Assembly (NCBI RefSeq): GCF_018691265.1
Contig: NW_024881272.1
Coordinates: 23,239,323 to 23,303,322 of the forward strand
Direction of reading: 5' to 3'
Length of the DNA stretch: 64,000 nt
Origin: Tyto alba
Taxonomy: Eukaryota > Chordata > Aves > Strigiformes > Tytonidae
This document shows positions 12,661 through 22,332 of this stretch, in pieces. Every line of letters begins with the position of its first letter. Position 1 is the stretch's first letter. The notes under the pieces were generated by a model. It saw nothing but the letters and a program-made list of their open reading frames with translations, was not told the origin of the DNA and did not search any database. The position numbers and the translations under genes were made by a program.

Positions 12661-12924
12661 CGCTGAGCATGACGCCATATGGTGCGAGACATCCCTGGGG
12701 TCAGTTGGGGTCAGCTGACCCGGCTGTGTCCCCTCCCAGCTCCTCGTGCACCCCCAGCCACTCCCTGGTGGGGTGAGGTGAGAAGCAGCAAAGGCCTCAG
12801 CACTGCTCAGCAATAACTAAAACATCCCTGAATTGTCAACACTGTTTCCAGCACAAATCCACAGCACAGCCGCATACTAGCTGCTGTGAAAAAAATTAAC
12901 TCTACCCCAGCAAAAAACAGTGCA

Positions 12925-15900
12925 ACTCTGAACAGCATCAAAAAAGATTTTGGGGAAACAGGAACACAGAACTGTTCAGCCCAGCCCAGCCTGGACAACT
13001 GTGTACCCCCATGTCTTGCCATGACCAGCAGTGGTTGATGAAGAGGAATGTTTAGAAACTGATGGGACACATGTGGACTGCTCTGTTCTCAGCATGTTCT
13101 CAGTTTGACCCCTAATAGTTAAAGGCTGACTGCCACCCAAAACCAGAAGACAGAATACTGCTGGATGGTTTTAGTCATTAAATAAGACAATGCCAAATAT
13201 TCTTGGTATCAGAGGAATGTAACACAGAGATAACATAAAAATTGTGACAATCTTCAACATACCAGCAGAGCACACTGAAGGGGTGAAAGAATGAAGATTG
13301 CAGGTGACGCCCCCAGCCTCTTGTTCACAGGAAAATCTCACAAACTGAAACTTTACCCAAACAAAACAAAGACTCCAGCGCAGCAGGCACAGCCCTCCTT
13401 CCTGGGAGAGAATGGGGAGGGAGAACAAATCACCCAAGCCTGACATGAGTCACATCACTTCATGCATGACTGAAAGGTGCTCAGATACTACAGCCCAGGC
13501 CAAGAACCTATATAAAGCAAATTTGGCAAGTGATGTGTTAAAGCTGTTAAAAAGTCTTGCAGGTGGGAAAATGTGGGGTAAAGAAATAAAAGCATGAGTG
13601 AGTTTAATACCTCTGTTTTGAAGTTTGACTTGGAGGCAGTCTGAGCAAGAAGAGCTTGGAGATCCAGAGATGATGGCCAGTCCCCAGGGTGGCAAGTCAG
13701 CCCTGCAAGTGCTCAGCAGGGGAGTGCTTCGGAGGCTTTGTGTGTGTGTGTGTGTGTGTGTGCAGGGGGGAACAGGGGTGGAGAGAGAAGAAAGACATAG
13801 ACAAGCCCAGAGAGCTGCTGGAACGAGGGTCAGCAGAAGGGAAAGGCAGGTGAGCCTGTTTTAGAGGAGGGCTGAGGAGGAAGCCTTGCAGCTTTCTGTA
13901 GGTTCAGGCGAGGGACAGTCAGGAGTGCCCAGCCGGCCCATTTCATTTGTTGAACGCACCTAACCCTTCAATTTTGGAGAAATGCCATCTCAAGGTGCTT
14001 TTGAAAACAAATCCAAACACCACTCTCTAATATTTGCAGAGTGGCTATTGGAGCCAACTCTCCCACACTTTGAACAGCACTGCAGAAACCCTTTACTCCC
14101 AAATTTTAATGTCTTTGTCGTGTTTATAGCCTGTTCCTCACCCACTTTATTGCTCTTACTTAAACTTGCAGACAGTCGTCTTCAAAGTTGGGACACATTT
14201 ATCAGGAACAGGTTTACATATCCATTGCCCTGAACACCTTAATGGAAACAGTGCTTAGAAGAGACACTGATATTATCACCACAAAAGCAATTGTTATGCT
14301 GACGGGCTGCACCTTTCTGCTAGAATTGTGATGGAAAGGTTAGTTAAATTTAAACAAAATTTATTCCCTGAAATTCTGACCATCTTTCACAGGAAAAGCT
14401 ATAACCTCCCTGATGCACGAAACAGCCCTTGCAGCTGATGTCTGAAGCCTTCACCTGTTATTCCAACAGAGGTGACCTCTGAAACAAGAAAGCCATTCTA
14501 TATAAACACTGAGTTAAGTGACTTTTCCCGTGTCTCCTCAAATAACACCCAAATATCTTTTCTTGTCAAAATCTTGCACTTGTCCCACAGTATACCCAGT
14601 AAATCATGACAACTGGTGACTTATTTGAAGGCTGGAGCCCAAAGCAAGAGGTGCTGGTGCTGAAAGAAGTTTAACCAGTCACCAGCCTCTAAAATATTAA
14701 GCTATAAAATACAAATCTATTTTTACAAAAGCAGTTTTAAATGACCTGTCAAAACAGCTGGTCCCTGCTCAGTTCTTTTTGTTTGGGGTGGTAAAAGGAA
14801 TGAATTAAGGAGGAAAAAAAATCATTAGGGGATCATTACAGTTTACTTCTAGAATACATACATGTCCTGCAACAGGGTAGCAAAATTCTGGGAAGCATCT
14901 AAATTCAAGCTTATGAGATTAAGTATCATATATCCCTCATTCCAGCCTCTTCCCGGGTGCAAATCCTGCCCTGTGAGCACTGTGAGGATTAGTCCTGCAG
15001 ACCAGAGGAAGACTGCTGCTGCAGCTTGTAGCTACTACCACCCGTGTTCATCACACCATGGTCACACTTTACAGCACCTCAACCTCCCCCAGGACGTGGC
15101 GTTCCCATGCTGTTCACACAGACTGGCCACTGCAACCTGGTCTCTGCGCAGAGCTTGGATGCTGAGCTTCACACTGAGAAAATTCACTGTTGCCTGCAAG
15201 AGGAATAAGTACAATTCAGCCACGAAATTCTACTTCTGCCAAGTTCACAGCTGCCTGTCACACTCCAGGCCAGCTCTGGAGCCTCGTAATACTTGTAATA
15301 TTGTAATAAAAAAAAAGACTGTAATACCTAATAACTAGGAGATCCCAGCTTTCATGTACATAGCTGGGCAAGCCTCAGACCCTTCCTCTGTGCCCTTAGT
15401 GTAGAAGACTGGAGCACCGAAATTCTTCTGCTTGATTTCTTTGCAGACCTCAGCTGCAGAGTGGAGTTATAATAACTGTGCTATGCTCAAGGGCTCCTGT
15501 GACCCTTCCGAGGCCACTCCTGCCATTTGCACGCAAAAGGCTGAGATTATCTGATGTGGGGGCAATACTTTATTCTCACCACCTTTTTAGGACTACAGAT
15601 CTCAAACACTGAGGTAAGAATGTGGGACTCTCCATTTATTTCACCTTGAAAACTTCAGCTCCGATCTTCAAAGTTAAAAAGAAAATTTGGTAAACAGCAG
15701 TTGTGTCAGCTTGTTTGGGGATAAAAACGTCAATCCAATATATTTGTCCTGTTTGCTTGTCATCTGTTGCAGCAGAGCTGTGGTCAGGGTGATCCTTCTC
15801 CCAGTTACGCTTACTGGCTCTGCTCTCTGAATGACCTTTTTATCTTAGGTGGCTGTTGTCAGAGGGTGCTGCTGTGTGCAGAACTGAGGGCAGAATCCAT

Positions 15901-16778
15901 CCGGCAATCAGACCTGAAGTCAACGATACCGTCAAGGAAAAGCACTAGCTTTGCAGTCCCACAAAATTGTAAAATCTGGTAAGAGGCGGGGTTCTCTGAA
16001 GGAGGAGCAACTGTTTGGGCAAGATCATTTTTGGTGCTGGGGAAGAGTATTTTGGGCTACTTGACTTGCTTTAATGTGAAACATTTGGCATGACTTCATC
16101 TGCTACTTGGTTGTGAGATGAAAATCTGAGGTGATTTTTATTGCAGAAAGAGGGTGTGTAAAAGTTTAGTCAGCACAAAAGTTTAACCTCACTAACAAGG
16201 TCTATAAATTTGCTGCAAAGGTAAGGTAATGCCACTCCCTTTCCTGTCCCAGTGCTTATAAGGACAAGCATTTAATCAAAACCCACTCCTGTACACATGA
16301 GCTGTGTTAGTGGCATTCTTCATCTCGTACTTGCAATCCAACCCGAAGTTTCAAAACAGAATTGTTCTTAAGGTCTTTGAACACAGTCTCTAGTATTTTC
16401 TTAACTACTTCATGGCTTCTTTTAAAATGCTTTCAACATGTTCTGAAAACTGAATACAAAAGTGGGCAGGACTCAAAATTTATATATATATATAAAAGTA
16501 TTTGGTTGAAATTTCATTTCCAGAAGCTCTTGTTTTCACTGGTGTGAAAGTGAGGCGGGGAGCTCTCAGCCCCCAGACAGATTTTCTGACAAGGCTGAAA
16601 TCAGCCAAGAGCTTTGATCCAATGTCAGAAATCACTTCTCAACAATTGTCAGGAAAAAACGCTTCTTCCCCAGAGCAAGTCCAAAAGCCCAGTCACTCTG
16701 TAAACCTGGGCCAGGCTGGTATTGCTGCCACTGCCTGACTTGGATTTGACAGAGTGCAAATCCGTCCCTTCTTTCCTA
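12925..16778. other. Intergenic DNA, no gene seen
   Basis: Mixed single-copy-looking sequence with one dinucleotide repeat (13739-13762). The longest frame, 158 codons on the plus strand at about 14.86-15.34 kb, has no recognisable domain and no splice or promoter context, and I do not call it. Confidence 0.5.
13739..13762. repeat. (TG)12 microsatellite
   Basis: Twelve perfect TG units followed by CAGGGGGG. It is a likely length-polymorphic marker. Confidence 0.95.
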
Positions 16779-16860
16779 GGTTGCCACAATCTGAAAGCTT
16801 GTGCTTTCCATTTTCCGCCCCGGGTTGCCGTGCTCTGAAAGCTCGTGCTTTGCATTTGCA
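16779..16860. repeat. Two-copy 44-bp tandem duplication
   Basis: GGTTGCC...CTGAAAGCTTGTGCTTTCCATTT at 16779 recurs exactly 44 bases later from 16823 as GGTTGCC...CTGAAAGCTCGTGCTTTGCATTT. By eye about 29 of the first 36 positions match. The second copy runs into unrelated sequence near 16860. Confidence 0.75.
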
Positions 16861-16949
16861 CAGGGCTACAAAAGCCCATGGGCACCAACCGGGCTTTCAA
16901 AACTGTTTGAGCCAACCTCTCCTCCAGCACACGGCCCTGGGACTGGCGG

Positions 16950-17140
16950 CTGATCTCATTTCACTGCTCTGCCACCAGCTCCTGTGTGACATTAGATAAG
17001 TCAATTAGCTTCTGCGTGCATCTGGTTTTCATCTTTAAAAGGGGGACAGTAGTAATTTCCTACCTCACAGAAATCCTGTGAGGATAAATGTATTAGCCTA
17101 GGAAGTGCTCAAATACTAGTGTGATTAGTGCTCCTCTCCA
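16950..17140 (+). repeat. MIR-like SINE relic
   Basis: The central block follows the MIR SINE core in order: a GTGTGACATTAGATAAGTCA block (16984), a CTTTAAAAGGGGGACAGTAGTAAT block (17033), a TACCTCACAGAAATCCTGTGAGGAT block (17061) and an AAGTGCTCAAATACTAGTGT block at the 3' side (17103). The matches to TTGGGCAAGTCAC, AAATGGGGATAATAAT and ACCTCATAGGG...GTGAGGAT are clear although the copy is diverged. MIRs predate the amniote split, which explains the decay. Confidence 0.75.
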
Positions 17141-17785
17141 TCTCTTTGACAGCCTGTATTTTGTAGCCGGGTAGCCTGTGGTCTGCCAAATCGTAAAGGA
17201 TTGGAGCTGTAGACCATCAGAGCAACTCTTGGACTAGCTGAGCACAGATGTCATCACAATGAAAGCCAGGAAAACATGGTTTCTCAGGGACCTGATGAGA
17301 ATGGAACGAAACACATAAGGAGCAACTCCGGCAGGAAACACAGAGGGGAGCAGAGACCACTCCAGTGGCAAGCTCGCTGTATTTTGTATATTTGCCTTAA
17401 CTCACATGTACATGATGCGTTTTAGTCTTTCCATTACCATTCATTTAGGGTTACAAAAGCACAGAGAGCTGATATTTCTGGGACTTGAACACATGGAGAC
17501 TAGGATAATTACTCATCTGTAAGTCTGCTTTTCTGAACAAGCAATTGCGTTTCACGAAGAGTCTTCTATGAGCCAGTTACCATGAGCACTCCAGATTTTG
17601 GCCCTTAGCAGAAGCAGGGGGTCATTTCAATATCAGTATCAGTGACAAGCATTCCCTGGGCCTTCCTCTATCACATTTTATTCAGTCAGGAGCAGAAAAC
17701 TTTTCTCATTTAATAACGCCTGGAATATATTTACACACCAGGAACAAATTGTCAGGTGGTGCTTTTTGTTTGTTTGTTGTTTTTC

Positions 17786-17801
17786 TTTTTTTTTTTTTTT
17801 T
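17786..17801. repeat. Poly-T tract (T16)
   Basis: Sixteen consecutive T residues preceded by a T-rich, GTTT-repeating stretch from about 17762. Confidence 0.9.
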
Positions 17802-17909
17802 CCCCAATGAACTTACCTTTCTTGTTTAGTATGAGGGAAAGGAGGCGAATGAACTATGAGAATTATTACTCATGTTTATGTATTTTGTAGGACCTCTAAG
17901 GCATTAATC

Positions 17910-18125
17910 AAGAGGGGAGCTTTACTGTGATAAGCACTATGCAAAGCCACAGTAAGGGAGAGCATGTACCCTGACCAGATCTGGTCAGGCAGCTGAGACA
18001 AGTGGTGCAGAAAGGAAAAGCCACTTGCACCTATTTTCCAGAAGGGTACCCGAGGAACAGAAAACTTATGGGCCTTGGCCAGGAAACAGAAGCAAATACC
18101 ACTTTAGCATTGTGACTGCACTTTC
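17910..18125 (-). repeat. MIR-like SINE relic, opposite orientation
   Basis: Plus-strand blocks TACTGTGATAAGCACTATGCAAAG (17923), AGAGCATGTACCCTGACC (17960) and CCACTTGCACC...GGGTACCCGAGGAACAGAAAACTTATGGGCCTTGGCC (18022-18081) correspond, in order, to the complement of a MIR-type element (the GGCACTGTGCTAAGC and GGGAAACTGAGGCACAGAG...TGCCCAAGG blocks). The divergence is strong, so the exact SINE family is uncertain. Confidence 0.5.
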
Positions 18126-20459
18126 ATTACAACACCGACACTTATTTCTTCAACCAAGTACAAGCTGTAGTAAAGCAAACTAAAGGGCAAGTTGTTTTCC
18201 TCAGTATAAAGATTCCCCAGTCCAGACAACCTAGTGCTGTGGATGAGGAAGCATCAGGGCTGTTTCTCCAAGGCTGCAGTTCCTTCAACTGGAGAAGAAC
18301 AGAAATGGGCAACAGAGATAATTGGGTTTTTAAATTATTATTTGGAGCAAAACAGAGTATTCTAATAATCCTGTCTTACAAAGGAAATGAAGGAGTCTTG
18401 GGGGTAATACTGAAAACATGGTGGGCAGTCAGAGTCATGGCCATATGGTCCTCAAGCTGTGCTGTCATGCAGATCTGCAGATGGAGATGTATTATCTTAC
18501 ATGAGCACCAAGTTGAGCATTGCACTAGGCATTTGTGAATCAGACCAGGAGACCTGACAATACAGTTGACAATTACTATAAAATCAGGTGAGAAAAAGTC
18601 ATCAGCAAGAATATTTCCTCAAAGAAAACCCCCAAACTAGAGAAAGGATGAGCTTCTGATAGGCTCTGCAGCTTACAGATTCAATCCAGAGCATTTCGCA
18701 AGTTTAGCAACACCTGAAATGAGAAAGGAAGTTGTTTGGACAAGTCTTAAATAATTCAGAGTCCCGGCCTTTTGATTTTATACCAGTTTATTATGTTAAA
18801 GGCAAGCAAAACCCATCCCACAGTATCTATACACTAGCTGGCTATCAAGGGGCACATATGACAAGATTATGGGTGTGTACGTTTGCTCTGAAGAGCTGGA
18901 TCAAAGGGAAGGAAGAGCTACCAGGAGCAGTGACCTCCAAATCGGGTACTGCAAATAGGCACTGAGACTTTGCTTTCCAAAATGCTTACTACAGCAACGG
19001 CTGGGCAGGCCAGAGCCATGAGAGCTACCAAGACGACACAACGGGGTGCTACATATAAACTGGTGGATCAATCTCAGGGCTGTAGGACTGTTGTACACCT
19101 CCTTCCAGAATGCAGCTCTGGCGACAACATGCCAGTGTATTCTGTAGTAAGCAAACTGCTGAAGTGGATGCCTTTGAGGAGCAGTGCCCCATGACTACAA
19201 AGTCCTCAGGCAGGTAAAGGGGTGACAAACCGGCCACCTCATACTCAGTGGAGAACAAAGCACCAGTGCTCACTGGGCTCACACTATTCATAGCCTTCCA
19301 GGTTTTTACATCATGAAGGAATGGAGTGCATGGGGGAATAATGCAGAGGTTTGGGTGGTAGCGGTATGTGAAAACTCTTTGTTTCACGATTCAAATGATT
19401 AATGGCTTACGCCCATGGGACAATCATTTACCTGCAAGTCTTAGCTAGAAGCTCCAGGGCATCAAAAGTTTATGAGGCAGCTCTGTGTCACTCACATGAA
19501 TCCACATTTGTGAAGGTGTTTAGAAACCTGCACTTTTAGGTGTCTAAAAGTATCTTAAAAATCTGTCCCATAGATTGGTCCCGTATTTCAGTGTCTCCGC
19601 TCAAAAGTTCTTAAGCACCTGACAAGGTTAGCAAAGGAGCAGTAAGCCACAAATCTTCCATTTTTCAAGCAAACTTCAAAAACCTGTCACTTCCACATAA
19701 AATGAACAGGGGTCTGGTTGACACAACCCACTCGAAACTTGCCAAAATGGCTGCTGTGCAGGCGGAGGGAACGGCTCTGCGGGCCCCGTGAATCCCCGCT
19801 CTGGAGTGGGGATCTCCTGGCTTCCCCGTGGTCTTGCACTGCGGAGCATCCTGAAGCAGATCCAAATTTTAACATGGAGAGTAGAGCCCATGGGCACTTT
19901 GGCAGTGCTGCGTGGCACTCAGCCAGCACCACTTACTCTAATCTCCCTGGCCTCACTGTGTAATGCACAAAAGGGCTGTTTTGCAGCAACATTTGGATAG
20001 TGAGCGGGAAGGAAAATATCCCCAGAACCAAAGGCTTTCAGTGCCAGAGCTTCCTGCCGCGTGGCAGGGGTGTAAGACTGGCTTCAGGTGCTCAGTTTAG
20101 GGCAGAAGTGAGTGACACAGGAGGGACCGGGCATCGCGTTGAGGAACGCGAAGCCCAGAGCTCCTCAGAGTTTGAGGGAACCACGCTGGGGCAGAGGAAG
20201 AACCTCTGCAAACCATCCGGCTCTTACCACCCCCCCCCCCCCGACTGAGCGGCGATGAGAGGACAACGGCAAAAGATCCTCAAAGGAACACAGTTACCGC
20301 GCAGGAGGAGAAATCCTGGCGACCACTGAGGGGGGAAAAAGTGTACATGCCGTGGGAAAGGCCGGTGACCCCAGCCCAGCGCGCAGAGAAGGGCAGCAGA
20401 GCGAAACCGCCGTGGTGCTGCCCGCGCTGACGCAACCCCGGCTCCTGGGGTGGGTTGGG
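18126..20459. other. Sequence just upstream of the CpG island
   Basis: No gene is recognised. A 112-codon minus-strand frame at 19.05-19.39 kb has no domain I know. CpG frequency rises gradually from about 19.7 kb toward the island, and a C13 run lies at 20230-20242. This is the natural place for proximal enhancers or for a divergent upstream transcript, but nothing specific can be shown. Confidence 0.5.
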
Positions 20460-20929
20460 CAACGAGCCAGAGAGCACCCACACAATCGGTGCAGTTGACC
20501 GACTTAACCCTTCCACGATCTAAAAGGATGGCGAGAAGTCCCCCCTCCGCTTCTCAGCTTCTTAGCTCGGGGCCCCGGGCGGGGAGGAACCGGAGCGATG
20601 AAGCGGCTGAAGGAGCGGCGTGCTCGGTAACCGCACGGGCGGGAACAACGCCCCGACACGGCCCCACCGATTCGCAAACCGCAACAGGTCTCAGCGTGGC
20701 GCTCACCCGCCGCTACTGACGGGCGGACCCCGCGGGTGGGTGGGGAGGGCTCCGACCCGCCTCTCCACGGGCACCACGCGTTCCAGCCCCCGCCGGCGGC
20801 CACCTCGAGTCTGACCCACACTCCGCCCGGGGTTAGGAACTGCCCTCCGAGGCCCGGCGGGGGCCCCCGGCCCTCTCCCGTGGGCTCCCGGGCGGCTGCC
20901 CCCCGCGGCGGCGGGGGAGGGCGGCGGGG

Positions 20930-20943
20930 CCCCCCCCCCCCCC
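20930..20943. repeat. Poly-C tract (C14)
   Basis: Fourteen consecutive C residues in the upstream part of the CpG island. Homopolymer length here is prone to assembly error. Confidence 0.85.
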
Positions 20944-21123
20944 GCCTGCCCGACCGGGTCCTTCCGGCGCCGCCGCTAGAGCGCCCGCCCCGGGCCGCGG
21001 CCGCGCCCTCCTCCGCCCCGCCGGGCCGCCCCCCGCCCACACCTGGCCGGGGCGGGCCCTGCCCGCCGGCTGCGGGCCGACTCGGCGGGCAGGAGCGGGC
21101 GGTAGCGCAGCGCCAGGCCGCGG

Positions 21124-21142
21124 CGGAGCGGAGCGGAGCGGG
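21124..21142. repeat. GGAGC pentamer repeat, first block
   Basis: GGAGC is repeated three times and continues into GGGG. A second block of the same unit lies at 21416-21435, immediately before the start codon. Confidence 0.75.
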
Positions 21143-21208
21143 GCTCGGCCGGGAGCAGCGCCGCGCCTCGCCGGGGGGCCGAGCGCGGCAGCCGGGGCGC
21201 AGCCCGGC

Positions 21209-21218
21209 CCAGGTGAGC
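21209..21218 (+). other. Alternative splice donor CCCAG|GTGAGC
   Basis: The sequence fits the vertebrate donor consensus with the exon end at 21212 and intron start at 21213. It lies 248 bases upstream of the ATG at 21461. It could end a noncoding alternative first exon that skips the ATG-containing exon, or a 5' untranslated exon. No transcript evidence is available. Confidence 0.4.
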
Positions 21219-21233
21219 CCGCGGGCGGCAGGT

Positions 21234-21256
21234 GGCGGCGGCGGCGGCGGCGGGGC
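21234..21256. repeat. GGC triplet repeat
   Basis: About seven GGC units within the likely 5' leader or first intron of the alternative first exon. A second similar run lies at 21358-21378. Confidence 0.75.
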
Positions 21257-21260
21257 GGTC

Positions 21261-21280
21261 GGGGCTGGGCTGGGCTGGGC
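21261..21280 (+). promoter_or_regulatory. Predicted G-quadruplex motif
   Basis: Four G runs of three or four separated by CT form a textbook four-tetrad-arm pattern on the plus (non-template) strand about 180 bases upstream of the start codon. It would lie in the 5' leader RNA if transcription starts upstream. Folding is inferred from the pattern only. Confidence 0.55.
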
Positions 21281-21357
21281 TGGCGGCGGGGCGGGCGCGG
21301 TGCGCGGCCCCGGCAGGGGCGGGCTGGCGGCGGCGCGCGCGGAGCGCGGTCCCGCGT

Positions 21358-21378
21358 GGCGGCGGCGGCGGCGGCGGA
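21358..21378 (+). repeat. (GGC)7 repeat in frame with the ATG
   Basis: Seven GGC/GCG units beginning right after a GTG at 21356. The frame from this GTG is open through to the ATG at 21461 and would encode polyalanine first. The repeat is thus in frame with the predicted start and lies in the 5' leader if translation begins at the ATG. Confidence 0.6.
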
Positions 21379-21415
21379 GGCTGCGAGAGCGGAGCGGAGC
21401 CGCCGGGCGGTCGGT

Positions 21416-21435
21416 GGGGAGCGGAGCGGAGCGGG
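21416..21435. repeat. GGAGC pentamer repeat, second block
   Basis: GGGGAGCGGAGCGGAGCGGG, the same unit as at 21124-21142, lies 26 bases upstream of the ATG. Confidence 0.75.
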
Positions 21436-21460
21436 TTCTCGCGCGGCGCCTGGAGGCAGC

Positions 21461-21488
21461 ATGCGGGCGGCGGAGCCCCGGAGCCCCG
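21461..21488 (+). CDS. First coding exon (partial), N-terminus of an unidentified protein
   Basis: The ATG at 21461 is the first ATG after about 860 bases of GC-rich leader and has A at position -3, a good initiation context. It is followed by nine codons, MRAAEPRSP, plus one base, and the strong donor G|GTAAGTGG at 21489. The exon therefore ends in phase 1. The next in-frame candidate is the 15-nt microexon at 31029, which would add AVTEG. No signal peptide or membrane segment is visible; the start is short, basic and proline-containing, with an RSP that could be a proline-directed phosphorylation site. The frame stays open upstream to a GTG at 21356 through an alanine repeat, so a non-AUG extension cannot be excluded. 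I do not recognise the protein. The exon is placed by ATG position, CpG island and donor strength, without transcript support; a wholly noncoding first exon ending at the same donor is the main alternative. Confidence 0.55.
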
Positions 21489-21848
21489 GTAAGTGGCTGG
21501 GCTGCGGCGCCTTCCTCCCCGCTCAGCCCCGCGCCCCGCTCCCGGAGCGGCGGGGTGGGCTCCCGGGGAGCCGCTAAACTCCGCCGCCTGTTGAGCCCCG
21601 GCGGATCGGCTCCCCCCCGAGCGCCGGCCCCGCCGCCGCCGCCCCGGGCGCTCCCGCGCGGTACCGGAGCCCTCGGCCCGCCGGCTGCGCCCCTCGGGGG
21701 CCTCCCCGGGTCGCCGGGGAGCGGGCAGGCACCTGCCGGCGCCGCGCCGCGGTGCCGGGGGCGCGGGGCTCGCCGCCGCGGCGTGACCTTCCCGGCGGGC
21801 TGCGGCGCTCGGGGCAGCCCCGGCGGGCGGTCCTCCCGCGGGGGGCGC

Positions 21849-21874
21849 GTGCGTGTGTGTTTGTGTGTGCGTGT
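21849..21874. repeat. GT-rich simple repeat
   Basis: Alternating GT with CG and T interruptions in the intronic part of the CpG island, a potential Z-DNA-forming tract. Confidence 0.6.
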
Positions 21875-22040
21875 TCGGGCGCGGTGCCTCCGCCGTGCCG
21901 GGGAGGCGCGGGGCGATCGGTAGCGGCCCGAAGCGTTTCCCCGCGGCGGGCGCCGGCCATTCCGCGCCGGGAGGCGGGAGGGCGCTGCAGCGGGGCGGGA
22001 GCCGGGCGGCGGGGGGCGGCAGATCGCGCCTTCCCACCCG

Positions 22041-22059
22041 CCCCCCCCCCCCCCCCCCC
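22041..22059. repeat. Poly-C tract (C19)
   Basis: Nineteen consecutive C residues about 550 bases into intron 1. On the minus strand this is a long G run; length is likely variable and error-prone in sequencing. Confidence 0.85.
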
Positions 22060-22310
22060 GGTGGGGCGAGCCTCCGCCTGGGAGAGCGCGGGGCTGCCGG
22101 GCGGCGGCGTCTTGGGTGGCGAGAACAAAGGGCCCCCGGCGGGAGCGGGCAGGGAGCTCCGCCGCCGCGCCCGGGGTGCCGGCTCCCAAACCCGGGGCGG
22201 GGTTCACCCCCTTCTCCCGGGGGAGCGCGGCTGCAGGCTCCCCCGAGGGCCGGCTCCTGCCCCCCGCCGCCCCCGCAACCTGTTGGGCCGCCTGCCTGGT
22301 CGGGAGCCCC

Positions 22311-22332
22311 GGGGGGGGGGTGCTCGGGGGGG
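22311..22332 (+). repeat. G10 and G7 runs
   Basis: Ten G residues, TGCTC, then seven G residues, followed by CGCGGG. It is a second candidate G-quadruplex region at the downstream edge of the CpG island, within intron 1. Confidence 0.6.

Larger units (their letters stand above)
12343..12924 (-). mobile_element. Solo LTR of an endogenous retrovirus
   Basis: I recognise this about 582-bp block from memory as an LTR repeated in neoavian genomes. On the plus strand it begins TGCTGTGGTTTAACCCC and ends AACAGTGCA, so it has the TG...CA termini of an LTR. Read on the minus strand it has a TATA-like box (complement of 12653-12660) and, further on, an ATTAAA polyadenylation signal (complement of 12469-12474), in the order U3, R, U5, which sets its orientation. 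No internal gag or pol sequence and no second LTR lie within several kilobases, so it is a solo LTR. I see no clear target-site duplication. It retains many CpG sites and is far less decayed than the LINE relics nearby, so it is comparatively recent. The minus-strand frame of 141 codons within it is not a gene. Confidence 0.8.

Noticed and set aside
12388..12813. Minus-strand open frame of 141 codons
   Set aside because: It lies wholly inside the solo LTR and has no similarity to retroviral proteins that I can see.
14862..15338. Plus-strand open frame of 158 codons
   Set aside because: No domain, no promoter or splice context, and a residue pattern typical of translated noncoding DNA.
18239..18330. 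Short resemblance to a CR1 LINE block (CAACTGGAGAAGAACAGAAATGGGCAAC)
   Set aside because: The similarity stops after about 45 bases and does not extend in order, so I could not support a repeat call.
20736..21923. Plus-strand open frame of 395 codons in the CpG island
   Set aside because: Same composition effect. It crosses both strong splice donors and has no initiation context better than the ATG at 21461.
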